The notes below the pieces were generated by a model. The model was not told where the DNA came from. It saw nothing but the letters and a program-made list of their open reading frames with translations, and searched no databases. A DNA stretch of 64,000 nucleotides, from the NCBI GenBank assembly GCA_016721725.1, contig JADKHN010000006.1, positions 806,001 through 870,000 on the forward strand. The letters are read 5' to 3'. Numbering within the stretch: the first letter of the stretch is position 1; the number at the start of each line of letters is the position of its first letter. The stretch is from Chitinophagaceae bacterium (GTDB lineage Bacteria > Bacteroidota > Bacteroidia > Chitinophagales > Chitinophagaceae). Made by a program: the position numbers and the translations under genes. Shown piece after piece: positions 7,565-16,395 of this stretch.

Positions 7565-8335
7565 ATGAAGACAAAAGAAGAAATCGTAAAGAACTGGCTG
7601 CCCCGTTATACCGGGGAGGTATTGGAGAATTTCGGCGAGTACATCCTGCTCACCAATTTCAGCAATTATGTGGACATGTTCGCAACCTGGAATAATGTGC
7701 CGGTAGTAGGTGAAGACCGCCCGATGCAATGTGCGACCGCCGACAATATCACCATCATCAATTTTGGCATGGGCAGCCCGGGAGCCGCCACCATCATGGA
7801 CCTGCTCACCGCGCTGGAACCCAAGGCCGTACTGTTCCTGGGCAAATGCGGCGGTTTGAAAAAAAGAAATAAGATCGGCGACCTGATCCTGCCCATCGCG
7901 GCCATCCGGGGTGAAGGTACCAGCAATGACTATTTCCCCCCGGAAGTGCCGGCGCTACCCGCCTTCGCTCTCCAGAAAGCCATCTCTACCACCATCCGGG
8001 ACTATTCCTGCGATTACTGGACGGGCGTTTGCTATACCACCAACAGAAGGGTCTGGGAACATGATGAAGTGTTCAAGGAATACCTGCAACAGGTCAGGGC
8101 CTATGCCATCGATATGGAAACAGCCACCATTTTCACCGTGGGTTTTTATAATAAGATCCCTACGGGCGCCCTGCTGCTGGTCAGCGATAGTCCGATGGTA
8201 CCCGAAGGCGTGAAGACCGAGGAAAGTGATAAGCAGGTAACGGCCGATTTTGTGGAACGCCACCTGAAGATCGGTATCGATTCACTCAAGCAATTACTCA
8301 ATAACGGACTGACGGTTCGACACCTTAAATTCTGA
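7565..8335 (+). CDS. amn: AMP nucleosidase, short form
   Basis: The 256-residue protein belongs to the nucleoside phosphorylase fold and is closest to Bacteroidota-type AMP nucleosidases, which cleave AMP to adenine and ribose 5-phosphate. Visible signatures are INFGMGSPGAATIMD (phosphate-binding loop), FLGKCGGLK, the purine-binding AIDMETATIF with its Glu, and LLLVSDSPM, where the Asp contacts the base. The E. coli enzyme is about 480 residues with a regulatory N-terminal domain. That domain is absent here. The ABC double-ATPase gene begins 17 bases after the stop, suggesting co-transcription. Confidence 0.88.
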   Translation: MKTKEEIVKNWLPRYTGEVLENFGEYILLTNFSNYVDMFATWNNVPVVGEDRPMQCATADNITIINFGMGSPGAATIMDLLTALEPKAVLFLGKCGGLKKRNKIGDLILPIAAIRGEGTSNDYFPPEVPALPAFALQKAISTTIRDYSCDYWTGVCYTTNRRVWEHDEVFKEYLQQVRAYAIDMETATIFTVGFYNKIPTGALLLVSDSPMVPEGVKTEESDKQVTADFVERHLKIGIDSLKQLLNNGLTVRHLKF

Positions 8336-8351
8336 TCAGCTCCAAAACCGA

Positions 8352-10070
8352 ATGCCACCCCTACTGTCCATACAGCACCTTTCGGTTGGATTTGAACAGG
8401 AAGGCCAATTCACCCTAGCGGTAAAAGACATCACCTTTTCGGTCTCCCCCGGTGAGATCCTCGCCATTGTCGGCGAGAGCGGATCCGGCAAATCAGTTAC
8501 GGCACTTTCCCTTTTACAGTTATTACCCCGGCAGGCCAGGATCAGCGGGCAATTACTCTTTTCCGCAAACGGAATGGATCCTGTCGACCTGAATCTCCTG
8601 GGATCAAAAGACCTGAATACTATCCGCGGAAAGGCCATTTCCATGATCTTCCAGGAACCCATGACCTCCCTGAACCCGGTGATCCCCTGCGGCAAGCAGG
8701 TAAGCGAAGTGATCCGGCAACATGTGAGATCGGATGCAAAGGCCGCCAGGCAAAGAACGATCGAATTATTCAACGAAGTTCAATTGCCGGATCCGGCGGC
8801 TATATATGACCGTTATCCCCATCAGCTCAGTGGCGGACAGAAACAAAGGGTGATGATCGCCATGGCCATGAGCTGCCGCCCCGCCCTGCTGATCGCCGAC
8901 GAGCCCACCACGGCCCTGGATGTGACCGTTCAGCAATCGATACTGGAACTCATCCGCACGCTGCAGCGGCAGAACAATATGGCCGTGATCCTCATCACGC
9001 ACGACCTGGGCATTGTGGCCGATATCGCCGATTCCATCGCCGTGATGTACAAAGGCGAACTGGTGGAAAAAGGAAATGCCGCTGATATATTGCTAAATCC
9101 CCAACACCCGTACACCCGTGCACTGCTTGCCTGCCGGCCTTCGGGCAAACCGAAGCACCTGCGGTTGCCGGTGGTCGGCGATTTTCTGAATACGAATGAG
9201 ACTCCTGGTACGGACCGTTCCATAGCCGCTGACATTCGGGAAAAAGAGCCCGGGCTGAAGGAAAAGGAGAGCGTGCTAGTCGTTAAGAACCTCCGCGTGA
9301 GTTACCCTGCCGAAAAAAACCGTTTCGGAAAAACGATCCGGTCATTCCATGCCGTGGATGACGTGAGTTTTGTGGTGCATAAAGGAGAGACCCTCGGACT
9401 TGTTGGTGAAAGCGGTTGCGGTAAGACCACGCTGGGCAAGGCCATCCTTCAGCTGGTAAAAACCGCTTCTGGCGAGATCTTACTCCATGGAAAGGATATC
9501 GCCCGCATCAACCCTTCCTTGTTTAGAAAGCAGCGCAGGGACCTGCAAGTGGTTTTCCAGGACCCTTATGGTTCCCTGAACCCGAGGATATCTATCGGCC
9601 GGTCCATCATGGAGCCTTTACTGGTTCATGGGCTCTTGGGTTCGGATAAAGAGCGAAAAGACAAAGTGTCCGATCTGCTGGAAAAAGTGAACCTGTCTGC
9701 CGCACATTTTAACCGTTATCCGCACCAGTTCAGCGGCGGACAGCGGCAACGCATCTGCATCGCCCGGGCCCTGGCCACCGATCCGTCCTTTCTCATCTTT
9801 GATGAAAGTGTCTCCGCGCTGGACATCAGTGTACAGGCACAGGTACTCAACCTATTGAACGACCTGAAAAAAGAATTTGGATTCACGTCGATATTCATTT
9901 CACATGATCTTTCTGTGGTCCACTATTTCTGCGACCGCATCATGGTCATGCACCGCGGTAAGATCGTTGAGGAAGGAAACGCAGATGAACTCTATCATGA
10001 TCCCCGGGAAGAATATACCCGCAAGCTGATCAAGGCCATACCGGGTGGCAGGCTCCGTCAATCCTCATAA
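8352..10070 (+). CDS. double-ATPase ABC transporter protein (oligopeptide type)
   Basis: The 572-residue protein carries two fused nucleotide-binding domains, as in DppD-DppF or YejF. NBD1 has Walker A GESGSGKS (about 41-48), signature LSGGQKQR and Walker B IADEPTTALD. NBD2 has GESGCGKT, FSGGQRQR and a Walker B segment IFDESVSALD, where the Pro usual after DE is Ser. The domains are joined by an oligopeptide-type linker (NPQHPYTRALLACRP) and a charged stretch near 295-310. It should energise dipeptide/oligopeptide or nickel uptake with permeases encoded elsewhere, since none are adjacent. Its end overlaps the convergent TraB gene by 13 bases. Confidence 0.9.
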   Translation: MPPLLSIQHLSVGFEQEGQFTLAVKDITFSVSPGEILAIVGESGSGKSVTALSLLQLLPRQARISGQLLFSANGMDPVDLNLLGSKDLNTIRGKAISMIFQEPMTSLNPVIPCGKQVSEVIRQHVRSDAKAARQRTIELFNEVQLPDPAAIYDRYPHQLSGGQKQRVMIAMAMSCRPALLIADEPTTALDVTVQQSILELIRTLQRQNNMAVILITHDLGIVADIADSIAVMYKGELVEKGNAADILLNPQHPYTRALLACRPSGKPKHLRLPVVGDFLNTNETPGTDRSIAADIREKEPGLKEKESVLVVKNLRVSYPAEKNRFGKTIRSFHAVDDVSFVVHKGETLGLVGESGCGKTTLGKAILQLVKTASGEILLHGKDIARINPSLFRKQRRDLQVVFQDPYGSLNPRISIGRSIMEPLLVHGLLGSDKERKDKVSDLLEKVNLSAAHFNRYPHQFSGGQRQRICIARALATDPSFLIFDESVSALDISVQAQVLNLLNDLKKEFGFTSIFISHDLSVVHYFCDRIMVMHRGKIVEEGNADELYHDPREEYTRKLIKAIPGGRLRQSS

Positions 10071-13000
10071 GTGGCCGTGCTTTTCAGCCGGTTATAATAT
10101 TCATCATACCCATAGAAATTCCGGGCGCTTTTATGAAAAGAGAATTGCAGTCTTTGTAATTGCTTTTGAAACTGTTCCTCAACCGGCTCATCCGGTTTCA
10201 GTTTCTTATCCGACATGAGGCAGAGACTGCAGTTGCTGCTCACGGCCTGTTCATCGAGGGGTTGCAGACCGCTCATCCCCATCTTCCATTCATCGCCCGG
10301 CTTCAGTCGGTATTTAAAGAAATAAACATACCCTTTTTCCTTACCTACGGACGTCGCCTGCTTATACAGGAACACCACGGAATCGGCCTTGTCGAATTTT
10401 TTCTCACCCAGCATCAGGCTCCTCGACAGTTTCAACTGATTTTTATATCCAGCCGGGAAATGAGTAAGCCGGCCCCATCTTTCGAGAGAAATATATAACC
10501 GGCTGCCGAAGATATCAGATGCGGCTAATTTTTGAAGCAGGCTGTCCGGCACTTTCTTGTCATGGCGCAGCAACAGGATGATCGTGCTGAGCTGGACCGA
10601 CTGGTCGCGGGAATACAGCAACCGGTCGAAGAACTTTCGCACATTGCTGTTCTTTTCATAAAAAGGCATCAACAGGACGGCGTATTCATCCAGGTCCTCG
10701 TTATTATTGAACCATTCGAAACCGCCGAGATCCTCCTCTTCATTCTTTTCCATCTCTTTCTGAAGGGTCTTCTCTTCCTTGGCCTGTTGTTTTTTCAGCT
10801 CGAGTTTGGCATCGAAATTGATCTTTGTGTAATAACCCTCATATTCCGGAGCTTTGATCAAACCACTGTCCACCAGGCTAACCAGCAGCGACCGCAGTTT
10901 ATCCTGGTAATCCGACACCGTCAGGAGCTGCAGGATCTCAGGGAAAAGGCTTTTGGTGAGGGCCAGCGAGTCGGCCAGGGAGGCGAAGAGACCACTGTAC
11001 TCATAATCCGATTCAAATACAGGCGGATCCTGGAGGATGTACTCTTTCAACAAGGCATAGGATTCCCGGGTCTTATGCCGGGCCAGCGCCCTGAACACTT
11101 CGTTATGGAACAGGCTGGTATCCCCGGTGGATTCATAGATCTTCTTCAGGGCAGGTACAACCTGCCGGTTCAGGGTATCCTTGATATAACCCAGTTCGGC
11201 AATCAGTTTCACCTTACTCTCGAAATAATCCTTGTCGGTCATCTTCAGCCGGCTGATGGCATCCATGATCCCGGGAATCCCCTCCTCGCCAAAATAAATA
11301 TTGGAGATGGACTGCCTGGCCAGGGATCGTACCAGGCTGTCGGAACTGAAAAGATCTGTAAAGAAAAGTCCGAGCCGGTTGGAATAAATGCTTTTCTCTT
11401 TTTTTACCGGTTCCGGTCTGAAGCTGTTGAAGAACTCGTTCACGAACGGTCCTGTTCCCGAAACCGTATCTCCCATGGAAACCAGTGCATAATAATACTG
11501 ATCGTTCAACATGATCTGGCGAAAGATCGTTCGCGACGAACCGGTATCCCTCAATTGGAAACGGAAACCACTGATCTGTCCTTCCCTGAACAGCGTATCC
11601 TTTGAGACCAGGCTGAGGTCATTCTTCATGGTATAATCATCCAATTCGCCCTTCCAGAATTTAGCAGGATCGGAGATATAATAATATTTGGGATATTCCT
11701 GCCTTGTCACTCCAACCATCTCACCGGTCGCAGGGCTTTTGAAGAGGCCTTTCTTCGCCTTGGGCCAGTAACCGGCGAAACCCAAATTCACATTCCGGGT
11801 CTCCAATAAGGTATTGGTCTTTTCGATGAGGGAACGTATGCCTTCATCCAGGTCGGGTAAGACCGGGGTGGACACGGTAAAATGCATGAAGGTATCGGTG
11901 AAATTCCGGGCAGGCGGGTACTTGAAGGGAGTGAACCGAAAGGATTCTATGATACGGGTACTGTCTGAACCGCCATTGATCCGGCTCGCGATCAGGTAAT
12001 AATATGGTCCCCGGATGATAAACCTGGCCCTGACGATCGCTCCGTCCTTCATTCTTTCGGTCACCTCCAGGCAAGGGTATCCTTCAAAGGTTCCGGGCCT
12101 TCGGCTGATGTTCCCGGAAACATGATCCGGGTTTCGAAAGGACTCTTCCATCAGCCGCAGGTCGAAACTGTCCTCATCCAGGAACCCGAAATGATGAATG
12201 CTTTTCACGAAAACCAGGTAGGCATTACCGGTAGCCTTATCCAGTGATTCATATTCCCATCGACCGGTACCATCCGGACTGTTCTCTTTTTTGTAAATCC
12301 CCGGTGAAGCGGGAAAACGAATGGAAAAGCCCCCTTGTTCCGGCTGAAATTCCCCGGAGGACAGATCAGCGGGTTTAAGCGACACAGAAGAGAAGAACCG
12401 TTCCGCCTCAGGACCGTCCACATAATTATCCGGACCGTTCATCTTAAAGAACAGGACCTCAAATGGCGTGACCAGTATGAGGTTTCTTTGCAAGTCGCCC
12501 CGTCGGGTCCTGTTCACCAGGTCAAACCCGGAATAACCGTTCCGGTTGATCTTTTTCTTTGAGATGATCTTCCCGGGAATATTCTCATAAAACAGGCTGT
12601 CCAGTTTTTTTTGCACCTCCTCTTCAGATTGCCCGAGGAATGCAGCATGTGTCTTGACCCGGGTGACCAGGTAATAGGAACCGTTGGCCATATCGGCGAA
12701 TTGCCTGCGGTCGAGTACCTGTACCTCATCATGTTGTTTGATCAAGGGGCCGGGAATGTCGACACGATAGAACCCGTCATCAGATGTATAAGCATTAAAG
12801 GGGGCCGGAACTTTGATCCGGTTGATCTTATCCTTTTGAACCGCGTCCCGGTCGAGCATCCGGATGGGCCGCAAGTGGTATCCTTTTTTTCGCAGCAATT
12901 CGATCACCCCACGGCTGCCGGGCAGGTGCGCGGCCCCGACACCCACAAATACGGAGCTGTAACGCATGATCGTATCCATGGAATTGGCCTGGATCATATT

Positions 13001-13741
13001 GCGCTGGTAAATGAATTTGTCACGGAATGCCGGTGATGCGTCCAGCATCAGATCCAGCGAGTCCATCAGGTCGAGGTCGCCCCGGCGATAGGCATCCTGG
13101 ATCTTTTCCGTGATGTCCGACCGGGTTTCCTCATCCGCGCCTTCCGTCTTCTTTCTTTTCTCGAGGGCCATGTCAGCGTAGGCTTCCATCACCAGTTTCT
13201 CAGTTTCATAATAGTTTTCCACGCCTGAAGAACGCTTGCCGAGTTTTTTCCCGGTCTGGAAAATATAGAGGTCCAGGAAGGTATCCTCCTCAAAATCCTC
13301 CCGGGTCTTATAACTCCGGTATAACAGGCTGTTGACCACCGAAGGCTGGCTGCTCAGGGCCAGTTTCAGTTCATCCGTATAATTGGGGATCCGGAAAGAA
13401 CTTTCCATGAGGTAATCCTCACCGGGCGTTTCGATGAAACCCGTGTAATTCTCCTTCATCTTATTCAACTGGGCCATTTGAGATTGCCAGAGTTCGGGAT
13501 TGAGTTCCAGGGCTACCGCATCCACGTTCTTCATGGCCGTATAAAAGGAATCGCTCAGGTGAAAGACCAGCTTGCTGCTCACGTGCATGGTGCCGAAGAG
13601 GTAGGAAGGCTTTTTGAGTCCGTTTCCGGTGATCTCCCAGAACAGGCTGGGATATTTTGGGTTGGTATTCTTTTGCCCGGATGCAGATGGTAAGACCATG
13701 ATCAAACAAACAGCCCACAAAAAAACTCGGTTAATGCGCAT
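10058..13741 (-). CDS. very large exported TraB/GumN-family protein
   Basis: The protein has 1227 residues with a signal peptide (1-22, ending SASGQ). Residues about 30-290 match the TraB/GumN (PrgY-like) fold: the first motif YLFGTMHVSS near 47-56, AVALELNP, and a closing GVGAAHLPGSRGVIELL block, i.e. the two GxxH signatures thought to bind metal. Ordinary family members stop near 290 residues. Here about 930 more residues follow: repeated beta-rich units (about 300-790) and helical HEAT-like repeats (about 800-1000, for example VVPALKKIYESTG). A Lys/Glu-rich coiled segment (about 1000-1030) and a mixed C-terminal region complete it. No lipobox is seen, so it is probably periplasmic. The function is unknown; the N-terminal half may be a peptidase-like metalloenzyme. 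Confidence 0.75.
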   Translation of the reverse strand: MRINRVFLWAVCLIMVLPSASGQKNTNPKYPSLFWEITGNGLKKPSYLFGTMHVSSKLVFHLSDSFYTAMKNVDAVALELNPELWQSQMAQLNKMKENYTGFIETPGEDYLMESSFRIPNYTDELKLALSSQPSVVNSLLYRSYKTREDFEEDTFLDLYIFQTGKKLGKRSSGVENYYETEKLVMEAYADMALEKRKKTEGADEETRSDITEKIQDAYRRGDLDLMDSLDLMLDASPAFRDKFIYQRNMIQANSMDTIMRYSSVFVGVGAAHLPGSRGVIELLRKKGYHLRPIRMLDRDAVQKDKINRIKVPAPFNAYTSDDGFYRVDIPGPLIKQHDEVQVLDRRQFADMANGSYYLVTRVKTHAAFLGQSEEEVQKKLDSLFYENIPGKIISKKKINRNGYSGFDLVNRTRRGDLQRNLILVTPFEVLFFKMNGPDNYVDGPEAERFFSSVSLKPADLSSGEFQPEQGGFSIRFPASPGIYKKENSPDGTGRWEYESLDKATGNAYLVFVKSIHHFGFLDEDSFDLRLMEESFRNPDHVSGNISRRPGTFEGYPCLEVTERMKDGAIVRARFIIRGPYYYLIASRINGGSDSTRIIESFRFTPFKYPPARNFTDTFMHFTVSTPVLPDLDEGIRSLIEKTNTLLETRNVNLGFAGYWPKAKKGLFKSPATGEMVGVTRQEYPKYYYISDPAKFWKGELDDYTMKNDLSLVSKDTLFREGQISGFRFQLRDTGSSRTIFRQIMLNDQYYYALVSMGDTVSGTGPFVNEFFNSFRPEPVKKEKSIYSNRLGLFFTDLFSSDSLVRSLARQSISNIYFGEEGIPGIMDAISRLKMTDKDYFESKVKLIAELGYIKDTLNRQVVPALKKIYESTGDTSLFHNEVFRALARHKTRESYALLKEYILQDPPVFESDYEYSGLFASLADSLALTKSLFPEILQLLTVSDYQDKLRSLLVSLVDSGLIKAPEYEGYYTKINFDAKLELKKQQAKEEKTLQKEMEKNEEEDLGGFEWFNNNEDLDEYAVLLMPFYEKNSNVRKFFDRLLYSRDQSVQLSTIILLLRHDKKVPDSLLQKLAASDIFGSRLYISLERWGRLTHFPAGYKNQLKLSRSLMLGEKKFDKADSVVFLYKQATSVGKEKGYVYFFKYRLKPGDEWKMGMSGLQPLDEQAVSSNCSLCLMSDKKLKPDEPVEEQFQKQLQRLQFSFHKSARNFYGYDEYYNRLKSTATYED

Positions 13742-13878
13742 AATGAACAGATCTTACAGCTAATAGCTATAAAGATGAGCAGAAGGCCACAAACCGCAAA
13801 ATAAAGGCATGGATTTAACGGAACATTTGAACCTCCCTTTTGGCAGCCCATACCCATCGGGCGGGCAGGGTTATTTAA

Positions 13879-13911
13879 TTTGCCTGTTCTGCCGTTATTT
13901 CATTACCTTTG
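13879..13911 (+). promoter_or_regulatory. promoter TTTG-N21-TACCTTTG upstream of queA
   Basis: A -33 TTTG (13879-13882) and a -7 TACCTTTG (13904-13911) are separated by 21 bases. The implied leader to the queA ATG is about 100 nt and includes A/T-rich DNA with no clear hairpin. Confidence 0.6.
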
Positions 13912-14019
13912 CACCCTTATAAAATCATGCCGTAACATGATAAGTGCCTTAGAACAGGCTACATATCCCGGATCCTCATTATGTTAGGCATGTAACAACC
14001 TTTTAAAAAAAATTGTTGC

Positions 14020-15069
14020 ATGAAATTATCCCAGTTTCGTTTCGACCTTCCCCTCAATCTCATCGCCCAGCACCCGACCAAAAAACGTGAAGACAGCCGT
14101 ATGATGGTGGTTCACCGCAAGACCGGGCTGATCGAGAACCGTCATTTCAAGGACATCATGGAATATTACGACGACAAGGACGTATTCGTCGTGAACAACA
14201 CCAAGGTGTTCCCCGCACGCATGTACGGACGTAAGGAAAAGACCGGCGCCAAGATCGAGGTATTCCTCTTGCGTGAACTCAACAAGGCGAACAAATTATG
14301 GGATGTGATCGTTGACCCCGCCCGGAAGATCCGCGTGGGTAACAAACTGTATTTCGGCGAAAGTGACGAACTGGTGGCTGAAGTGATCGACAATACGACC
14401 AGCCGGGGCCGGACCATCCGCTTCCTGTGGGACAGCAGTGAAGAGGAATTCCGCAAAATGCTGGAGCTGATGGGTGAAACTCCCCTGCCCAAATACATCA
14501 AACGCAAGCCGGAAGAAGAAGATAAGGAGCGTTACCAGACAGTCTATGCCAAACACGAAGGTGCGGTGGCCGCCCCGACGGCCGGACTGCATTTCAGCAA
14601 GGAACTCATCAAAAGGCTCGAGATCAAAGGCGTTCGTTTCGCCGAGATCACCCTGCATACCGGTTTAGGTACATTCCGCCCGATCGAAGTAGAGGACCTC
14701 AGTAAACATAAGATGGATGCCGAATACTATCGTATTGAAGACAATGCCTGCAAGATCGTGAACAAGGCCAAGGAAGGCGGTCACCGCATCTGTTCCATCG
14801 GCACCACGACCATGAGGGCCATGGAATCCTCTTTCACTGCGCAGAAACTCCTGAAACCCTCTGAAGGCTGGACGAACCACTTCATCCATCCCCCCTATAA
14901 TTTCAACATCGCCGATTCCCTGGTCACCAATTTTCATTTACCCAAGACCAGTCTGCTCATCATGGCCTGTGCCTTTGCCGGTTACGACCTGATGATGGAA
15001 GCCTATAAAAAGGCGATCAAGGATAAATACCGCTTTTTCAGCTATGGCGACGCCATGCTGATCATCTAG
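14020..15069 (+). CDS. queA: tRNA preQ1(34) S-adenosylmethionine ribosyltransferase-isomerase
   Basis: The 349 residues match full-length QueA, which transfers and isomerises the ribosyl group of SAM to preQ1 at tRNA position 34 to make epoxyqueuosine. The typical opening is visible: FRFDLPLNLIAQHPTKKREDSRMMVV (only the core LPxxLIAqxP..RdxsRlmv is diagnostic). Further motifs are VNNTKVFPARMYGRK, VAAPTAGLHFS, ITLHTGLGTFRPIEVED and the C-terminal NFHLPKTSLLIMACAFAG. No other queuosine genes are in the window. A terminator follows the stop. Confidence 0.95.
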   Translation: MKLSQFRFDLPLNLIAQHPTKKREDSRMMVVHRKTGLIENRHFKDIMEYYDDKDVFVVNNTKVFPARMYGRKEKTGAKIEVFLLRELNKANKLWDVIVDPARKIRVGNKLYFGESDELVAEVIDNTTSRGRTIRFLWDSSEEEFRKMLELMGETPLPKYIKRKPEEEDKERYQTVYAKHEGAVAAPTAGLHFSKELIKRLEIKGVRFAEITLHTGLGTFRPIEVEDLSKHKMDAEYYRIEDNACKIVNKAKEGGHRICSIGTTTMRAMESSFTAQKLLKPSEGWTNHFIHPPYNFNIADSLVTNFHLPKTSLLIMACAFAGYDLMMEAYKKAIKDKYRFFSYGDAMLII

Positions 15070-15092
15070 TTTCAAAACCAACTGCTGAACTA

Positions 15093-15118
15093 AACTCTCC
15101 GAACGGGGAGTTTTTTTT
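15093..15118 (+). terminator. Rho-independent terminator after queA
   Basis: An 8-bp stem (AACTCTCC / GGGGAGTT, one T-G wobble) with a GAAC loop runs into eight Ts. Confidence 0.85.
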
Positions 15119-15270
15119 ATGCATAAAAAAGGGGCCCGGATAAATATCCAGCCCCGTCTTAATCCAATATCCTATGAAAAACCATTACTTAGACGGAAAA
15201 AAGGATCGATTTGTTGTAAATGAATTGTTAAAGCAATTAATTAACTTTAGGAAGCAACAAACGCCCTGTT

Positions 15271-15736
15271 ATGAAATCGATACAGCAATGGCTGGATGAA
15301 TACGGAGAAAGCCACCAGGATGAAACCAATAAACTCATTCACTGGATCTGCATCCCCTCCATTTTCTTCTCTATAACCGGGTTACTGTACAGTATCAAGC
15401 TGCCCTTTTGGATCGGAGCCTTCCAGGCGAATGTGGCCATGATCGTGATGGTACTTGCTGTCCTCTATTATCTTGCTTTGTCCCGGACCCTATGGATCGG
15501 CATGCTGCTCTTCGCGGTTTTTTGCCTGGGACTGGCTTATTGGATCGAAAGCCTGGACCTTCATCCCGCTCTGGTTGTTCTGCCTGATCATATTCGTTGT
15601 CGCCTGGATCGGCCAGTTCTACGGACATCATGTGGAGGGTAAGAAACCCTCATTCTTCAAAGACATCCAGTTCCTGATGATCGGCCCGGCCTGGCTGATG
15701 AGTTTTATTTATAAGAAAATGGGAATTGGGCTGTAG
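15271..15736 (+). pseudogene. Mpo1/DUF962-family membrane protein, frameshifted
   Basis: Frame 1 from the ATG at 15271 encodes IQQWLDEYGESHQDETNKLIHWICIP, the usual start of Mpo1-like (DUF962) proteins, then two to three membrane helices up to LAYWIES. The matching C-terminal half (IPLWLFCLIIFVVAWIGQF, GHHVEGKKPSFFKDIQFLMIGPAWL) lies in the next frame, open to 15736. The switch falls near 15540-15560 and corresponds to one extra base (or two missing). Joined, the product would be about 154 residues. Yeast Mpo1 is an iron-dependent dioxygenase that shortens 2-hydroxy fatty acids; bacterial function is less clear. The lesion could be a real mutation or a sequencing error. Confidence 0.75.
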
Positions 15737-15740
15737 AGGA

Positions 15741-15798
15741 TAATGGATATTGACTTAATGGATAATGGCTATTGGCTCAATGGATAATGTTATCCATT
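15741..15798. repeat. heptamer repeat TAATGG[AC]/TATTGGC with terminal palindrome
   Basis: Seven-base units TAATGGA, TATTGAC, (one-base slip) TAATGGA, TAATGGC, TATTGGC run from 15741. They end in the perfect palindrome AATGGATAA-TG-TTATCCATT (15779-15798). An inverted array of the same unit lies at 15915-15949. Together they bracket an otherwise featureless A/T-rich stretch in the 323-base gap before korD. Confidence 0.65.
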
Positions 15799-15914
15799 CA
15801 AATTTCATTCAGGCTTTAGTTAGAAAAATTAGTACTGGTCTGAGACCATCCGGTTCATACTAGAATTTCCACGATCAATATACTCTCATTTTAAATCAGT
15901 ATGCCGCCAACCCT

Positions 15915-15949
15915 CATTATCCATTATCCTTTCTTCAATTATCCATTAA
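15915..15949. repeat. inverted heptamer array (CATTATC/CAATTAT/CCATTAA)
   Basis: Five units of seven bases in unbroken phase: CATTATC, CATTATC, CTTTCTT, CAATTAT, CCATTAA. This is the reverse complement of the TAATGGA-type array at 15741, so the two could form a long imperfect stem. Confidence 0.65.
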
Positions 15950-16059
15950 AACAATCTCTGTTATTTCAAAATACTGACCAACATCATATCCCCACATGAC
16001 CGTATAACTATATTCCGCTGGCTTCTTTTTCGACTTTTGTTCAGACAAAAACCTGGACC

Positions 16060-16389
16060 ATGGCAGAAAACCCCAACCCGAATACCGGTTCCAAAGAAAG
16101 AAAGGTAAAAGGTAAAGTGGAGATCGATATCCAAAAATGCAAGGGCTGCGAACTCTGCACGGCAGCCTGCAAGGAACAAGCGCTCTCCCTATCCGAAGGC
16201 ATCAATATCAAGGGCTACCGTTACATCATCGCCAACAACGAGGTTTGTACCGGCTGTGTGAATTGCGCCCTGGTATGCCCCGATGCCGTGATCACGGTCT
16301 ACCGCACGCATCCCAAGAAAAAACCCGAAGACGTCACCCCAACCGATATCCGGGAGCAATTGCAATCACTGGTTGTTCCTGTTAAATGA
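16060..16389 (+). CDS. korD: 2-oxoacid:ferredoxin oxidoreductase, ferredoxin-like delta subunit
   Basis: This 109-residue protein carries two [4Fe-4S] motifs: CKGCELCTAACKE (about 27-39) and CTGCVNCALVCPD (about 65-77). It has a charged N-terminal tail without a signal. Small bicluster ferredoxin subunits of this type pass electrons from the catalytic subunits of KorABCD/VorABCD to external ferredoxin. It is the first gene of a tight four-gene operon, with the alpha subunit starting six bases after its stop. Gene names follow the 2-oxoglutarate enzyme; the true substrate (2-oxoglutarate, branched-chain oxoacid or pyruvate) cannot be settled from sequence alone. Confidence 0.88.
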   Translation: MAENPNPNTGSKERKVKGKVEIDIQKCKGCELCTAACKEQALSLSEGINIKGYRYIIANNEVCTGCVNCALVCPDAVITVYRTHPKKKPEDVTPTDIREQLQSLVVPVK

Positions 16390-16395
16390 TCAACT

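Noticed and set aside
10532..11605. A 357-codon plus-strand frame
   Set aside because: Antisense to the TraB/GumN gene; low complexity in the wrong frame, with no signal or domain.
15271..15736. Programmed ribosomal frameshift in the Mpo1-like gene
   Set aside because: No slippery sequence, stop-codon context or downstream pseudoknot was seen at the junction.
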